A stretch of 6,433 nt of DNA from a bacterium (GTDB lineage: Bacteria; Spirochaetota; Spirochaetia; JABEVK01): the NCBI GenBank assembly GCA_021781625.1, contig JAJXWL010000118.1, positions 1-6,433 of the forward strand, read 5' to 3'. This document shows, one piece after another, positions 1-6,346 of this stretch. The notes beneath the pieces are model-generated. The model did not search any database. It saw nothing but the letters and a program-made list of their open reading frames with translations, and was not told where the DNA came from. The position numbers and the translations under genes are program-made. Within the stretch, counting starts at the first letter, position 1; every line of letters starts with the position of its first letter.

Positions 1-541
1 GGGTTTGGGTCAAACCGAAGACGAAACAACTGCCTTGCAAAATGAAGTGCTCTTTCGCCGGCCTGGAGTGCTGACAAAAGACTTAAAGGAACTTTTTTCG
101 TTTGTGGGTACGGCCAGTGAAGCCAGGCAGTTGTTGTCCCGGCTTAAGCTCACAGCGGGTATCCAAAAAGCCGTTGAAGAACTTGTTCAATTAGCGGAAA
201 CTCTCGTTCCCTTGGCCTGGAAGGATAGGTTTCGAGTGGATTTCTCTGAAATTGGTCAAAGAGAATACTACACCGGCTTAGTCTTTCAGGCGTATCATTC
301 CGGTGTTGGCGATGCCTTTGCTTCTGGCGGACGCTATGACTCGTTGTTGGGCCGTTTTGGACTAGATTCCCCCTCTGTAGGTTTCAGCTTATCCGTCCGA
401 AAGATAGAACCTTTTACTTCGGTTGACGTCAAGGAGGCTCAAGCTGTTCCCGCCCAGGGGAATTCCTGGCAGGAGCGTCTTACCTGGGCTCGCCAAGAAC
501 GTGCCGCAGGTCGAGCGGTTCACTTAGGGGGGGCAAAATGA
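1..541 (+). CDS. hisZ: HisZ, ATP phosphoribosyltransferase regulatory subunit (C-terminal part, cut by window edge)
   Basis: This is the 3' part of a gene that enters from outside the window. The frame is open to the left edge, so the TTG at position 5 is only an internal codon. The protein is a catalytically inactive histidyl-tRNA-synthetase paralogue that activates short-form HisG in the first step of histidine synthesis. The class II core is visible: YYTGLVFQAY, then SGGRYD (codons 323-340), then a motif-3-like SVGFSLSV. The motif-3 end reads SVRKI instead of the GLER-type ending of true HisS. Only about 45 residues follow it, too few for the HisS anticodon-binding domain. Both points favour HisZ over HisS. 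The decisive context is the next gene, a short HisG whose ATG overlaps this stop codon (ATGA, 538-541), indicating translational coupling of the two subunits. The N-terminal half is not visible. Confidence 0.88.
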   Translation, partial: GLGQTEDETTALQNEVLFRRPGVLTKDLKELFSFVGTASEARQLLSRLKLTAGIQKAVEELVQLAETLVPLAWKDRFRVDFSEIGQREYYTGLVFQAYHSGVGDAFASGGRYDSLLGRFGLDSPSVGFSLSVRKIEPFTSVDVKEAQAVPAQGNSWQERLTWARQERAAGRAVHLGGAK

Positions 542-1161
542 GAGAACCTTTGACGTTAGCTCTTCCTAAAGGGCGCTTGTTTGAACAAGTCCGAGAACAT
601 TTCGGACAACGCGGCTTCGACTTTTCGTTGGAAGACCGTAAGTTGACCGCCATCGACAAGACCGGCACCCTCAAGATCATTGCCGTCAAAAATGCCGATT
701 TACCTACCTATGTCCGCCATGGAATAGCGGGACTGGGCATCTGTGGTGATGATGTGCTCTACGAGGCTGGTTACGATTTTACCCATTTACTGCCGTTTGA
801 CTTTGGCGGAACTCGCATGGCACTAGCGGGCTTGAAGGATCACCCTGTTTCAGCTTCGGCGAGTTCGTTGACCATTGCGACGAAGTTTACGCGTTTTACG
901 CGGGATTGGTTTCATGCTCTAGGGACCAGTGTGAAAATTATCCGGCTTGATGGTTCGGTGGAACTAGCCCCTGTTTTAGGTTTAGCCCCCTTTATTGTCG
1001 ACTTAGTCGAAACGGGTTCGACCCTAAAGGCCAACGGTCTTGAGGTTAGAGAATGGTTGAAAAGCATTGGGGTTAGTCTTTTTGCGAATCCTGCGTATTT
1101 TAAATTGCGGTATCAAGAGATTTCCCGGTTCGTCGATAGATTGAAAGAACCGGCAAATTGA
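538..1161 (+). CDS. hisG: ATP phosphoribosyltransferase catalytic subunit, short form
   Basis: This enzyme condenses ATP with PRPP to give phosphoribosyl-ATP, the committed and feedback-controlled step of histidine synthesis, in the cytoplasm. The 207-residue length matches the short HisG class, which lacks the C-terminal ACT-like regulatory domain and needs HisZ. The visible motifs are the N-terminal LALPKGRL (residues 7-14), the GLGICGDDVLYE stretch of the periplasmic-binding-protein-like fold, and the PRPP-binding signature VDLVETGSTLKANGL (E158, T159-T162). The ATG overlaps the hisZ stop by 4 nt. A purine-rich GGGGGGG tract (527-533) just upstream can serve as the ribosome binding site, although re-initiation after hisZ may do most of the work. 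There is no frameshift or missing motif. Function is well supported by family motifs and by the hisZ neighbour. Confidence 0.97.
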   Translation: MREPLTLALPKGRLFEQVREHFGQRGFDFSLEDRKLTAIDKTGTLKIIAVKNADLPTYVRHGIAGLGICGDDVLYEAGYDFTHLLPFDFGGTRMALAGLKDHPVSASASSLTIATKFTRFTRDWFHALGTSVKIIRLDGSVELAPVLGLAPFIVDLVETGSTLKANGLEVREWLKSIGVSLFANPAYFKLRYQEISRFVDRLKEPAN

Positions 1162-1186
1162 AAAGAACTGCAGGGAGCAAAAGCGG

Positions 1187-1765
1187 ATGAAAGTCACAGT
1201 GGAACGCCAAACTAAGGAAACTCAAATTCAATTATCTTTGGATATGAGTTCCTCACAAGTCCCTCAAATTGCGACGGGCGTTCCCTTTTTTGATCATATG
1301 TTGACAGCCATGAGTTTTCACGGAGGCTTTTTTTTAGACGTTCAGGGTAAAGGGGACTTAGAAGTTGATCCACACCATTTGGTGGAGGATGTGGGCTTAG
1401 TGCTTGGTGATGCCTTGAAAAAGCATGCCGATTCGGCGGGTGCCTTAGGCCGCTACGGCTTCTCTGTGATCCCGATGGATGAGGCCTTATCCGAGGTCGT
1501 TATCGATGTTTGCAATCGACCGACATGTGTTTACCGGGCCAACTTGCCGCAAACAAGGGCCGGAGACTTTGATTTGACCTTGGTCAGGGAGTTTTTAATC
1601 GCCCTGTCAAATCGGGCTTCGTTGGCTTTACACGCCCATTGCCGCTATGGCGAGAACGCCCACCACATGATCGAGGCGTTGTTCAAAGCTTTGGGGAAAG
1701 CTTTGCGGCAGGCTTATCAGCCAGCCTCAGGGGCTGTTGTGCCGTCAACTAAAGGAACCTTATAG
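1187..1765 (+). CDS. hisB: imidazoleglycerol-phosphate dehydratase (monofunctional)
   Basis: The enzyme dehydrates imidazoleglycerol phosphate to imidazole acetol phosphate in histidine synthesis. It is a Mn-dependent cytoplasmic enzyme that forms 24-mers in known relatives. At 192 residues it is the monofunctional type, without the N-terminal histidinol-phosphatase domain of the enterobacterial fusion. The metal-site and signature motifs are all present: DHML (36-39), FHGGF (44-48), HHLVED (63-68), MDEALSE (97-103), ENAHHM (156-161), and the typical C-terminal PSTKGTL. The start is supported by an AGGGAG ribosome binding site (1172-1177) at 9 nt spacing. The 25-nt gap after hisG suggests one operon with hisZ and hisG. 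HisB normally sits among hisD, hisC, hisH, hisA, hisF and hisI genes, but here the next genes are unrelated, so the rest of the pathway must lie elsewhere or upstream. Confidence 0.97.
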   Translation: MKVTVERQTKETQIQLSLDMSSSQVPQIATGVPFFDHMLTAMSFHGGFFLDVQGKGDLEVDPHHLVEDVGLVLGDALKKHADSAGALGRYGFSVIPMDEALSEVVIDVCNRPTCVYRANLPQTRAGDFDLTLVREFLIALSNRASLALHAHCRYGENAHHMIEALFKALGKALRQAYQPASGAVVPSTKGTL

Positions 1766-1806
1766 TTCTTCGCCCCCTTTTCAAATAGGGATAGTCAGAT
1801 TATTCT

Positions 1807-1811
1807 GGAGG
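1807..1811 (+). promoter_or_regulatory. ribosome binding site that decides the start of the 114-aa gene
   Basis: GGAGG lies 7 nt before the ATG at 1819 and only 4 nt before an in-frame TTG at 1816. The spacing and the better start codon both favour ATG 1819, so the protein begins MENPERP rather than with one extra residue. Confidence 0.75.
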
Positions 1812-1818
1812 CGACTTG

Positions 1819-2163
1819 ATGGAAAATCCTGAGCGTCCTGGCGCCGCCGCGCTAGAAAAAATGCCCGTTGAGGGCTTTCTGAAAGTAACTCGTCCCGATT
1901 CTCCGGAATTGACATCGGAACAGCGTGTTCATTTAATCCGAAAAGGGAATGAACTGTTTACAGCGGGTGAAATCGAAAAAGCGAAGCGAATTTTTGTGGC
2001 GACGGGATATACCGACGGCATGATTCGTGTCGGCGATCATTTTGCGGGTCAGAGGGATTTTCTTTCGGCGTATCAAATGTACCGCATGGCCAAGGCCCGT
2101 GATAAGGCTGAGGCTATGGTAGAAAAATTGTCGAACATTCTACGGAACTGGTTGAAGGAGTAG
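1819..2163 (+). CDS. conserved hypothetical protein, small helical, partner gene of the TPR protein
   Basis: This 114-residue soluble protein has no assigned function. There is no signal peptide or membrane segment, so it is probably cytoplasmic. The first 35 or so residues are Pro/Glu-rich and probably disordered. The rest is predicted by eye to be helical, in TPR-like helix pairs: a stretch beginning RKGNELFTAGEIEKAKRIF, then GYTDGMIRVGDHF, then a pair around FLSAYQMYRMAKARDKAEA, with an amphipathic end ILRNWLKE. From memory it resembles a small protein found beside a TPR gene in spirochaetes; this is unverified recall. It is followed after only 3 nt by the TPR gene, whose ribosome binding site lies inside this gene's last codons, so the two are almost certainly cotranslated and may act together. 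A 53-nt gap separates it from hisB, with no convincing terminator. Confidence 0.85.
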   Translation: MENPERPGAAALEKMPVEGFLKVTRPDSPELTSEQRVHLIRKGNELFTAGEIEKAKRIFVATGYTDGMIRVGDHFAGQRDFLSAYQMYRMAKARDKAEAMVEKLSNILRNWLKE

Positions 2164-2166
2164 GGC

Positions 2167-3321
2167 ATGGCGGGTTTCGAGCACGAGCCATTAAGTGATG
2201 ATTTGTTGGATCACCCTCATCAGGGTCCCGAGTTGCCCGAAGGAACTGATCTAGTCAGTGAGTTATCCAAAAAAGGCTACAACTATTTAAAAGAAGGTGT
2301 CCTGGCTGAAGCGGAACAGTCGTTTAGACAGTTACTTGAGCTGGATGCTAAAAATAACTATGCCTTGGTCGGCCTCGGGGACGTGGCGCGAAAACGCGGC
2401 GATTATGAATCGGCGACAGGGTATTACCAAGAATGCCTCAGGCATTATCCGACCAACAACTACGCCCTTTTTGGGTTAGCAGATTCTTATAAAGCGATGG
2501 GCTTGTTTAACCGTGCTCTTTCGATTTGGGAAGAGTACCTCAAGCAAGACTCGGCGAATATTACCGTCTTGACCCGCGTTGCGGACGCCTACCGTAAAGT
2601 TCGGAATTTTAACCAATCCAAGTCAACTTACCTCAAAGTCTTGGAAATGGAACCCAACAACGCCTATGCCCTGATCGGTCTGGGGCATCTTCACTATGAT
2701 TTTAAAGATTTTCGCGAGGCCCTTCGGTATTGGGAACAGATGTACCACCAGAATGAGGCCCACGCCGATATTCGAGTATTAACCTCACTGGGCAATTGCC
2801 ATCGTAAGATGAAAACTTACGCCGAAGGCATTCCGTATTTTCAAAAGGTTTTGGATAAACATCCCGACAATTTTTACGCACTGTTTGGCTTAGCGGATTG
2901 TTACCGTGGCCTCAATTTAAGCGAACAATCCTTAGAAAATTGGCAAAAAATCCTGAGTTTTGATCCTCAAAATAAGGTGATTTTGACCCGAGCCGGTGAT
3001 TCCTTGCGGACTTTGGGGCGTTTAGAAGAAGCCGAAACCTATTATCGAAAAGCGTTGAACATAGAATTTGACCTTTACGCGGTGTTAGGTTTGGCATTAG
3101 TTCATAAGCTTAAAGGGGAATATCAAGAAGCTTTGAACTCTCTTCAAGGAATTCTGAAGAACGACGCCAATAACGCTAGGATTTATCAAGAAATGGCAGA
3201 ATGTTACGTCGCTTTAAAGAAAAAGGATGAGGCCATCTCGATTTTAAATTCCTTTCAAAAACGTGGAATGAAAAATCAAGGCATCAATGAAATGCTGGCG
3301 AAGTTACGGGCTCAAGCCTAA
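2167..3321 (+). CDS. TPR-repeat protein with about 10 tandem tetratricopeptide repeats
   Basis: This is a 384-residue protein made almost entirely of TPR helix pairs, a fold used for protein-protein binding. No enzymatic domain, signal peptide or membrane segment is visible, so a cytoplasmic scaffold or adaptor role is inferred and the partner is unknown. After an acidic, His-containing leader (residues 1-28), repeats start near residues 29, 64, 98, 132, 166, 202, 236, 270, 304 and 338. Several repeats alternate between an A type (N-x-YALFGLAD-x-Y, then a Trp, as in IWEEYL and NWQKIL) and a B type (VLTR-x-AD-x-YRK, then Tyr, as in TYLKVLE and TYYRKAL), giving a period of about 68 residues. 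The start is set by AAGGAG (2155-2160), 6 nt before the ATG and inside the previous gene. The family resembles spirochaete TPR proteins from memory only. Confidence 0.94.
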   Translation: MAGFEHEPLSDDLLDHPHQGPELPEGTDLVSELSKKGYNYLKEGVLAEAEQSFRQLLELDAKNNYALVGLGDVARKRGDYESATGYYQECLRHYPTNNYALFGLADSYKAMGLFNRALSIWEEYLKQDSANITVLTRVADAYRKVRNFNQSKSTYLKVLEMEPNNAYALIGLGHLHYDFKDFREALRYWEQMYHQNEAHADIRVLTSLGNCHRKMKTYAEGIPYFQKVLDKHPDNFYALFGLADCYRGLNLSEQSLENWQKILSFDPQNKVILTRAGDSLRTLGRLEEAETYYRKALNIEFDLYAVLGLALVHKLKGEYQEALNSLQGILKNDANNARIYQEMAECYVALKKKDEAISILNSFQKRGMKNQGINEMLAKLRAQA

Positions 3322-3329
3322 ATAGGCTT
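3314..3329. promoter_or_regulatory. perfect 7-bp palindrome before the MarR gene, possible autoregulatory operator
   Basis: AAGCCTA-AA-TAGGCTT is a perfect inverted repeat with a 2-nt centre. It spans the TPR stop codon and ends 6 nt before the MarR ATG. A 16-bp palindrome here suits a MarR-type operator that would control the regulator's own expression. As RNA it could form a 5-bp stem (AAGCC/GGCTT) with a 6-nt loop, but only three T's follow, so it is a poor terminator. Half of it is coding sequence, so chance symmetry is possible. Confidence 0.4.
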
Positions 3330-3335
3330 TCTATC

Positions 3336-3710
3336 ATGGAACTCAGAGATTTATGCGAGGTTAAAGAATGCTTGGCCGTGGTGACGCGGCTAGAAGCGAA
3401 AATCCAGGCACAAACAGGCTTAACTCTGAACCATGCTTGCGCTGTGATGAGCCTCGCACAGGGCCAAAACACGGCAGGGGGCTTGGCACAAGAACTTCGG
3501 GTTTCAGGCCCTAGCTTATCGCGCCTGTTACGCCCTCTTCTCGATCGTGGCTTAGTGGAAGTCTCCGAACCCTCAGAAGACTCCTCGGATGGCCGCTTCA
3601 AATTATTGGGCTTAACCAACTCTGGCTGGGAAGTTTACCAGCGCCTTAGACAGCACGAGGGGGAGTGGTTCCCCCTTTCTTTGTTAAACCGTTCTAAAAT
3701 TCTCGATTAG
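3336..3710 (+). CDS. MarR-family winged-helix transcriptional regulator
   Basis: This 124-residue DNA-binding regulator probably controls the sulfur-handling gene that follows. A helical N-terminal dimerisation part (1-40) precedes the winged helix-turn-helix. Helix AGGLAQELRV (47-56) leads into the recognition helix SGPSLSRLLRPLLDRGLV (57-74), and the wing carries SEDSSDGRFKLLGLT (80-94), the usual D-x-R region of MarR proteins. The C-terminal helix is short, so the protein is slightly smaller than typical MarR proteins of about 140 residues. Three cysteines sit early, at C7, C12 and C35. C7 and C12 lie in helix 1, where OhrR-type MarR proteins carry their redox-sensing cysteine, so thiol or persulfide sensing is plausible but inferred. 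The start has only a weak AGG (3324-3326) as ribosome binding site, 14 nt after the TPR stop, so low-level readthrough expression is likely. Identity as MarR is good; the ligand is unknown. Confidence 0.87.
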   Translation: MELRDLCEVKECLAVVTRLEAKIQAQTGLTLNHACAVMSLAQGQNTAGGLAQELRVSGPSLSRLLRPLLDRGLVEVSEPSEDSSDGRFKLLGLTNSGWEVYQRLRQHEGEWFPLSLLNRSKILD

Positions 3711-3713
3711 CTC

Positions 3714-3742
3714 TTGCCAAGCTGGACAGCACAGGCTACGAT
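3714..3742 (+). promoter_or_regulatory. sigma-70-type promoter of the CoA-disulfide reductase fusion gene
   Basis: The -35 box TTGCCA (3714-3719, 5 of 6 consensus bases) and the -10 box TACGAT (3737-3742, 4 of 6) are separated by the ideal 17 bp. This places transcription start near 3749-3750, leaving a 5' leader of about 26 nt that contains the AGGAGA ribosome binding site (3765-3770). The -10 box itself lies within a small inverted repeat, CTAC-GAT-GTAG (3736-3746). The promoter would let the fusion gene be expressed separately from the upstream genes. Confidence 0.6.
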
Positions 3743-3749
3743 GTAGTGG

Positions 3750-3762
3750 TTAACGTTGTTAA
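3750..3762. promoter_or_regulatory. candidate MarR operator at the transcription start of the fusion gene
   Basis: TTAAC-GTT-GTTAA is a perfect 5-bp inverted repeat with a 3-nt centre. It covers the predicted +1 of the promoter just upstream and lies directly downstream of the MarR gene. A protein bound here would block open-complex formation, the usual mode of MarR repression. GTAG occurs at 3743 and again at 3763, flanking the repeat 20 bp apart, about two helical turns. That this site binds the neighbouring MarR protein is inference. Confidence 0.5.
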
Positions 3763-3775
3763 GTAGGAGAGTCCC

Positions 3776-6274
3776 ATGTCGAAATATTTGATTGTCGGCG
3801 GTGTTGCCGGCGGAGCTACAACAGCCGCTCGTTTGCGTCGAGATGACGAGTCAGCGGAAATTATTTTATTTGAACGCGGAAGCCACATTTCGTACGCTAA
3901 CTGCGGACTCCCCTACTACTTAGGCGGAGTGATCAAAGACCGTGAACGCCTTTTTGTCATGACTCCTGAGAATTTCCAAGCCATGCTCAATGTCGAAGTT
4001 CGAGTAGAGTCTGAAGTTATCGAAATTGACCGCGAGAAAAAGCGGGTTCAAATCAAGAAACTACCGGGGGGACAAACGTATTGGGAAACCTACGATAAGT
4101 TAGTTCTTTCCCCTGGGGCAGACCCGGTTAAGCCTCCGATTGTTGGCGACAATACTCCTGGTGTTTTTACCCTGCGCTCTGTCGCAGACACGGATAAAAT
4201 CAAGAGCTTTGTGGAAGAACACCGACCACGTCGGGCCGTGATCGTCGGGGCGGGCTTCATTGGCCTCGAAATGGCCGAAAACCTGCATCAATTAGGCGTT
4301 TTTGTGACTATTGTCGAAATGGCCTCGCAAGTTATGGTCATGCTCGATCATGAAATGGCCGCCGAAGTTCACCAGCACTTTAAAGTCAAAGGTGTCGAAG
4401 CCTACCTGGGCGATGGGGTTCAAAGTCTGAATCCTACGGGAAATAGGCTTAGTCTGAAGTTAAACTCGGGCCGGGTATTGGATACCGATATGGTCATCCT
4501 CTCGATAGGAGTTCGCCCTGACACCACCTTAGCCAAAAACGCCGGATTAGAAATTGGGGTGACCAAAGGCATTAAGGTGGATGAATATCTGCGCACCAGC
4601 GACCCCAACATTTATGCGGTCGGAGATGCCATCGAATTTCCCAGCCCCATTACAGGTAAGCCCACCATTACGTATTTGGCGGGACCGGCGAACAAACAAG
4701 GGCGCATCTGTGCAGATAACATTGTCTTTGGCAATAAGTCAGTCTATAAAGGGGCCATCGCCACAGCTGTCGCTAAAGTTTTTGACCTGACCGTGGCCGC
4801 AACGGGAGCGGGCGAAAAACTTCTTAAACGAGAAGGCATTCCTTTTCAATCCTGTATTATCCATGTCTCTCACCATGCCGGTTACTATCCCGGCGCTACT
4901 GCCATGACTCTCAAGCTCCTGTTTTCAAACGAGGGAAAGATTTTGGGAGCCCAAGGCGTAGGCTACGAGGGCGTCGACAAGCGCATTGATGTCATTGCCG
5001 CTTTCTTAAAAATGGGCGGTACCGTGTCAGACCTGGCAGAGTTCGAACAAGGCTACGCTCCCCCCTATTCTAGTGCCAAAGACCCTGTCAATGTCTTGGG
5101 TTTTGTCAGCCGAAACATTTTAGAAGGACTCAGCCGACATATTCACTGGGATGAGCTGGCCTCGTTACCGGACCATGTCTTGGTCGATGTTCGTTTGCCA
5201 GAAGAGTTTGGCATCGGGACCATCCCTGGGGCTGTGAATATTCCTCTTCAGTCTTTGCGTCATCGCCTTGAGGAATTACCCAAAAATAAGCCCATTGTCG
5301 TGATGTGCGGGGTAGGCTTGCGTGCGTTCATGGGCGAGCGAATTCTCAAGCAAAATGGTTTTCAGGACGTCTATAACCTTTCTGGAGGGTTTAAGACCTG
5401 GGAACACGCGACTATGAAACAGTCGAATGAAGACCTCTTTTCGAAAGATATCATCGGTAAAGACGGGGCCATTTATCAATCTGACCCCGATAAGGCTGCA
5501 GTCTCCCGGGCCGTTCACGGCTTACCAGCCTTTGTGAAGCCACTGGAATTAGACGCCGTTGGTCTTCAATGTCCTGGACCCATTTTTCAGCTGAAAAAAG
5601 CCATGGACAGTATTCAGCCAGGTGAACGGATCCGCGAGGTTGCTTCTGACCCCGGGTTTGCCAAGGATGTGGAAGGCTGGTGCCGCATGACGGGCAATAC
5701 CCTCGTGGAGCTGAATAATGAAGGCAGTCGAATCGTTGCCGTGATTGAAAAAGGCCGTACAGCCCCTTCGGCGGCACCTCAAGCGGTGCAAGGGGTAAGC
5801 TCCGGAAATGATACCACTTTGGTGCTCTTTTCTGATGATTTCGACCGGGCTTTGGCTTCGTTGGTCATTGCGAATGGAGCCGCAAGTTCGGGGAAAAAGG
5901 TTACGATTTTCTTTACCTTCTGGGGGTTGAACCTCATTAAGAAAGTGAAAAAACCTCGAGTAGCCAAAGACCTGATGGGGCGTCTATTCTCTTTCATGTT
6001 GCCGTCTAGTTACAAAAAATTGAAGTTGTCAAAGATGAACATGGGGGGATTGGGAACCTCAATGATGAAAGGACGAATGAAAGCCCTGAAAATTGACAGC
6101 TTGCAGACCATGCTCAAAAATGCCCAAGAAGTGGGTGTTAAAATGGTGGCCTGCAATATGAGCATGGAAGTTATGGGGATCCGCTTAGAGGAATTGTTAG
6201 ACGGCGTCGAACAAGGCGGAGTCGCGTCTATGCTGGAAGCCGCAGACACCTCTCGAGGTACCTTCTTTATTTAA
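3776..6274 (+). CDS. four-domain sulfur-transfer fusion: CoA-disulfide reductase, rhodanese, TusA, DsrE-like
   Basis: This 832-residue cytoplasmic flavoprotein is inferred to reduce CoA-disulfide, CoA-persulfide or polysulfide with NAD(P)H and pass sulfane sulfur between its domains. Residues 1-445 are the CoA-disulfide reductase: FAD motif GGVAGG (8-13) with E33, single active cysteine C43 in SYANCGLPY, NAD(P) motif GAGFIG (158-163), second FAD motif VGDA with D284, and dimer-domain tyrosines in GYYPGA (370-371) and YAPPY (427-431). Residues 455-550 are a rhodanese with D471-V-R and active loop CGVGLR (C511). Residues 590-657 are TusA/SirA-like, with the CPGP motif (599-602) and C636. An Ala/Pro/Gly linker leads to a DsrE/F/H-like domain (680-832) with FFTFWGL and C793 in ACNMSMEVMGI. 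All key cysteines are intact. AGGAGA 5 nt upstream supports the ATG. A MarR gene precedes it and a strong terminator follows. Confidence 0.97.
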   Translation: MSKYLIVGGVAGGATTAARLRRDDESAEIILFERGSHISYANCGLPYYLGGVIKDRERLFVMTPENFQAMLNVEVRVESEVIEIDREKKRVQIKKLPGGQTYWETYDKLVLSPGADPVKPPIVGDNTPGVFTLRSVADTDKIKSFVEEHRPRRAVIVGAGFIGLEMAENLHQLGVFVTIVEMASQVMVMLDHEMAAEVHQHFKVKGVEAYLGDGVQSLNPTGNRLSLKLNSGRVLDTDMVILSIGVRPDTTLAKNAGLEIGVTKGIKVDEYLRTSDPNIYAVGDAIEFPSPITGKPTITYLAGPANKQGRICADNIVFGNKSVYKGAIATAVAKVFDLTVAATGAGEKLLKREGIPFQSCIIHVSHHAGYYPGATAMTLKLLFSNEGKILGAQGVGYEGVDKRIDVIAAFLKMGGTVSDLAEFEQGYAPPYSSAKDPVNVLGFVSRNILEGLSRHIHWDELASLPDHVLVDVRLPEEFGIGTIPGAVNIPLQSLRHRLEELPKNKPIVVMCGVGLRAFMGERILKQNGFQDVYNLSGGFKTWEHATMKQSNEDLFSKDIIGKDGAIYQSDPDKAAVSRAVHGLPAFVKPLELDAVGLQCPGPIFQLKKAMDSIQPGERIREVASDPGFAKDVEGWCRMTGNTLVELNNEGSRIVAVIEKGRTAPSAAPQAVQGVSSGNDTTLVLFSDDFDRALASLVIANGAASSGKKVTIFFTFWGLNLIKKVKKPRVAKDLMGRLFSFMLPSSYKKLKLSKMNMGGLGTSMMKGRMKALKIDSLQTMLKNAQEVGVKMVACNMSMEVMGIRLEELLDGVEQGGVASMLEAADTSRGTFFI

Positions 6275-6302
6275 GGCATGACTCTTGATTTAAGAAACAC
6301 CT

Positions 6303-6324
6303 AAGCCCCTTCGGGGGCTTTTTT
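6303..6324 (+). terminator. intrinsic terminator with UUCG tetraloop
   Basis: AAGCCCC (6303-6309) pairs perfectly with GGGGCTT (6314-6320) around the very stable C(UUCG)G tetraloop, followed by a run of T's through 6324. It lies 29 nt after the stop codon of the fusion gene and is the only strong terminator in the window. Confidence 0.96.
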
Positions 6325-6346
6325 CATGAAAAATGTGTTTCTTTGG

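Noticed and set aside
884..903. Direct repeat TTTACGCG within hisG
   Set aside because: It encodes the FTRFTR stretch of the protein and needs no other explanation.
1737..1766. Possible promoter TTGTGC-18-TATAGT at the end of hisB, for the 114-aa and TPR genes
   Set aside because: The -10 is good (5 of 6) but the -35 is poor, and it overlaps the hisB coding end. It is worth remembering but too weak to list as a feature.
1775..1790. Possible hairpin CCCT/AGGG after hisB
   Set aside because: The stem is only 4 bp with an 8-nt loop and no T-tract follows, so it is not a credible terminator.
1816..1818. TTG as the start codon of the 114-aa protein
   Set aside because: It lies only 4 nt after GGAGG, while the adjacent ATG at 1819 has the better spacing of 7 nt.
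3284..3619. Open frame of 111 codons on the - strand opposite the MarR gene
   Set aside because: Its product is Ser/Arg-rich with no recognisable domain, and it lies antisense to a clear MarR coding sequence with no supporting start signals.
5451..5791. Two overlapping - strand open frames opposite the TusA region
   Set aside because: They are shadows of the fusion gene. Their products look like out-of-frame translations and resemble no family.
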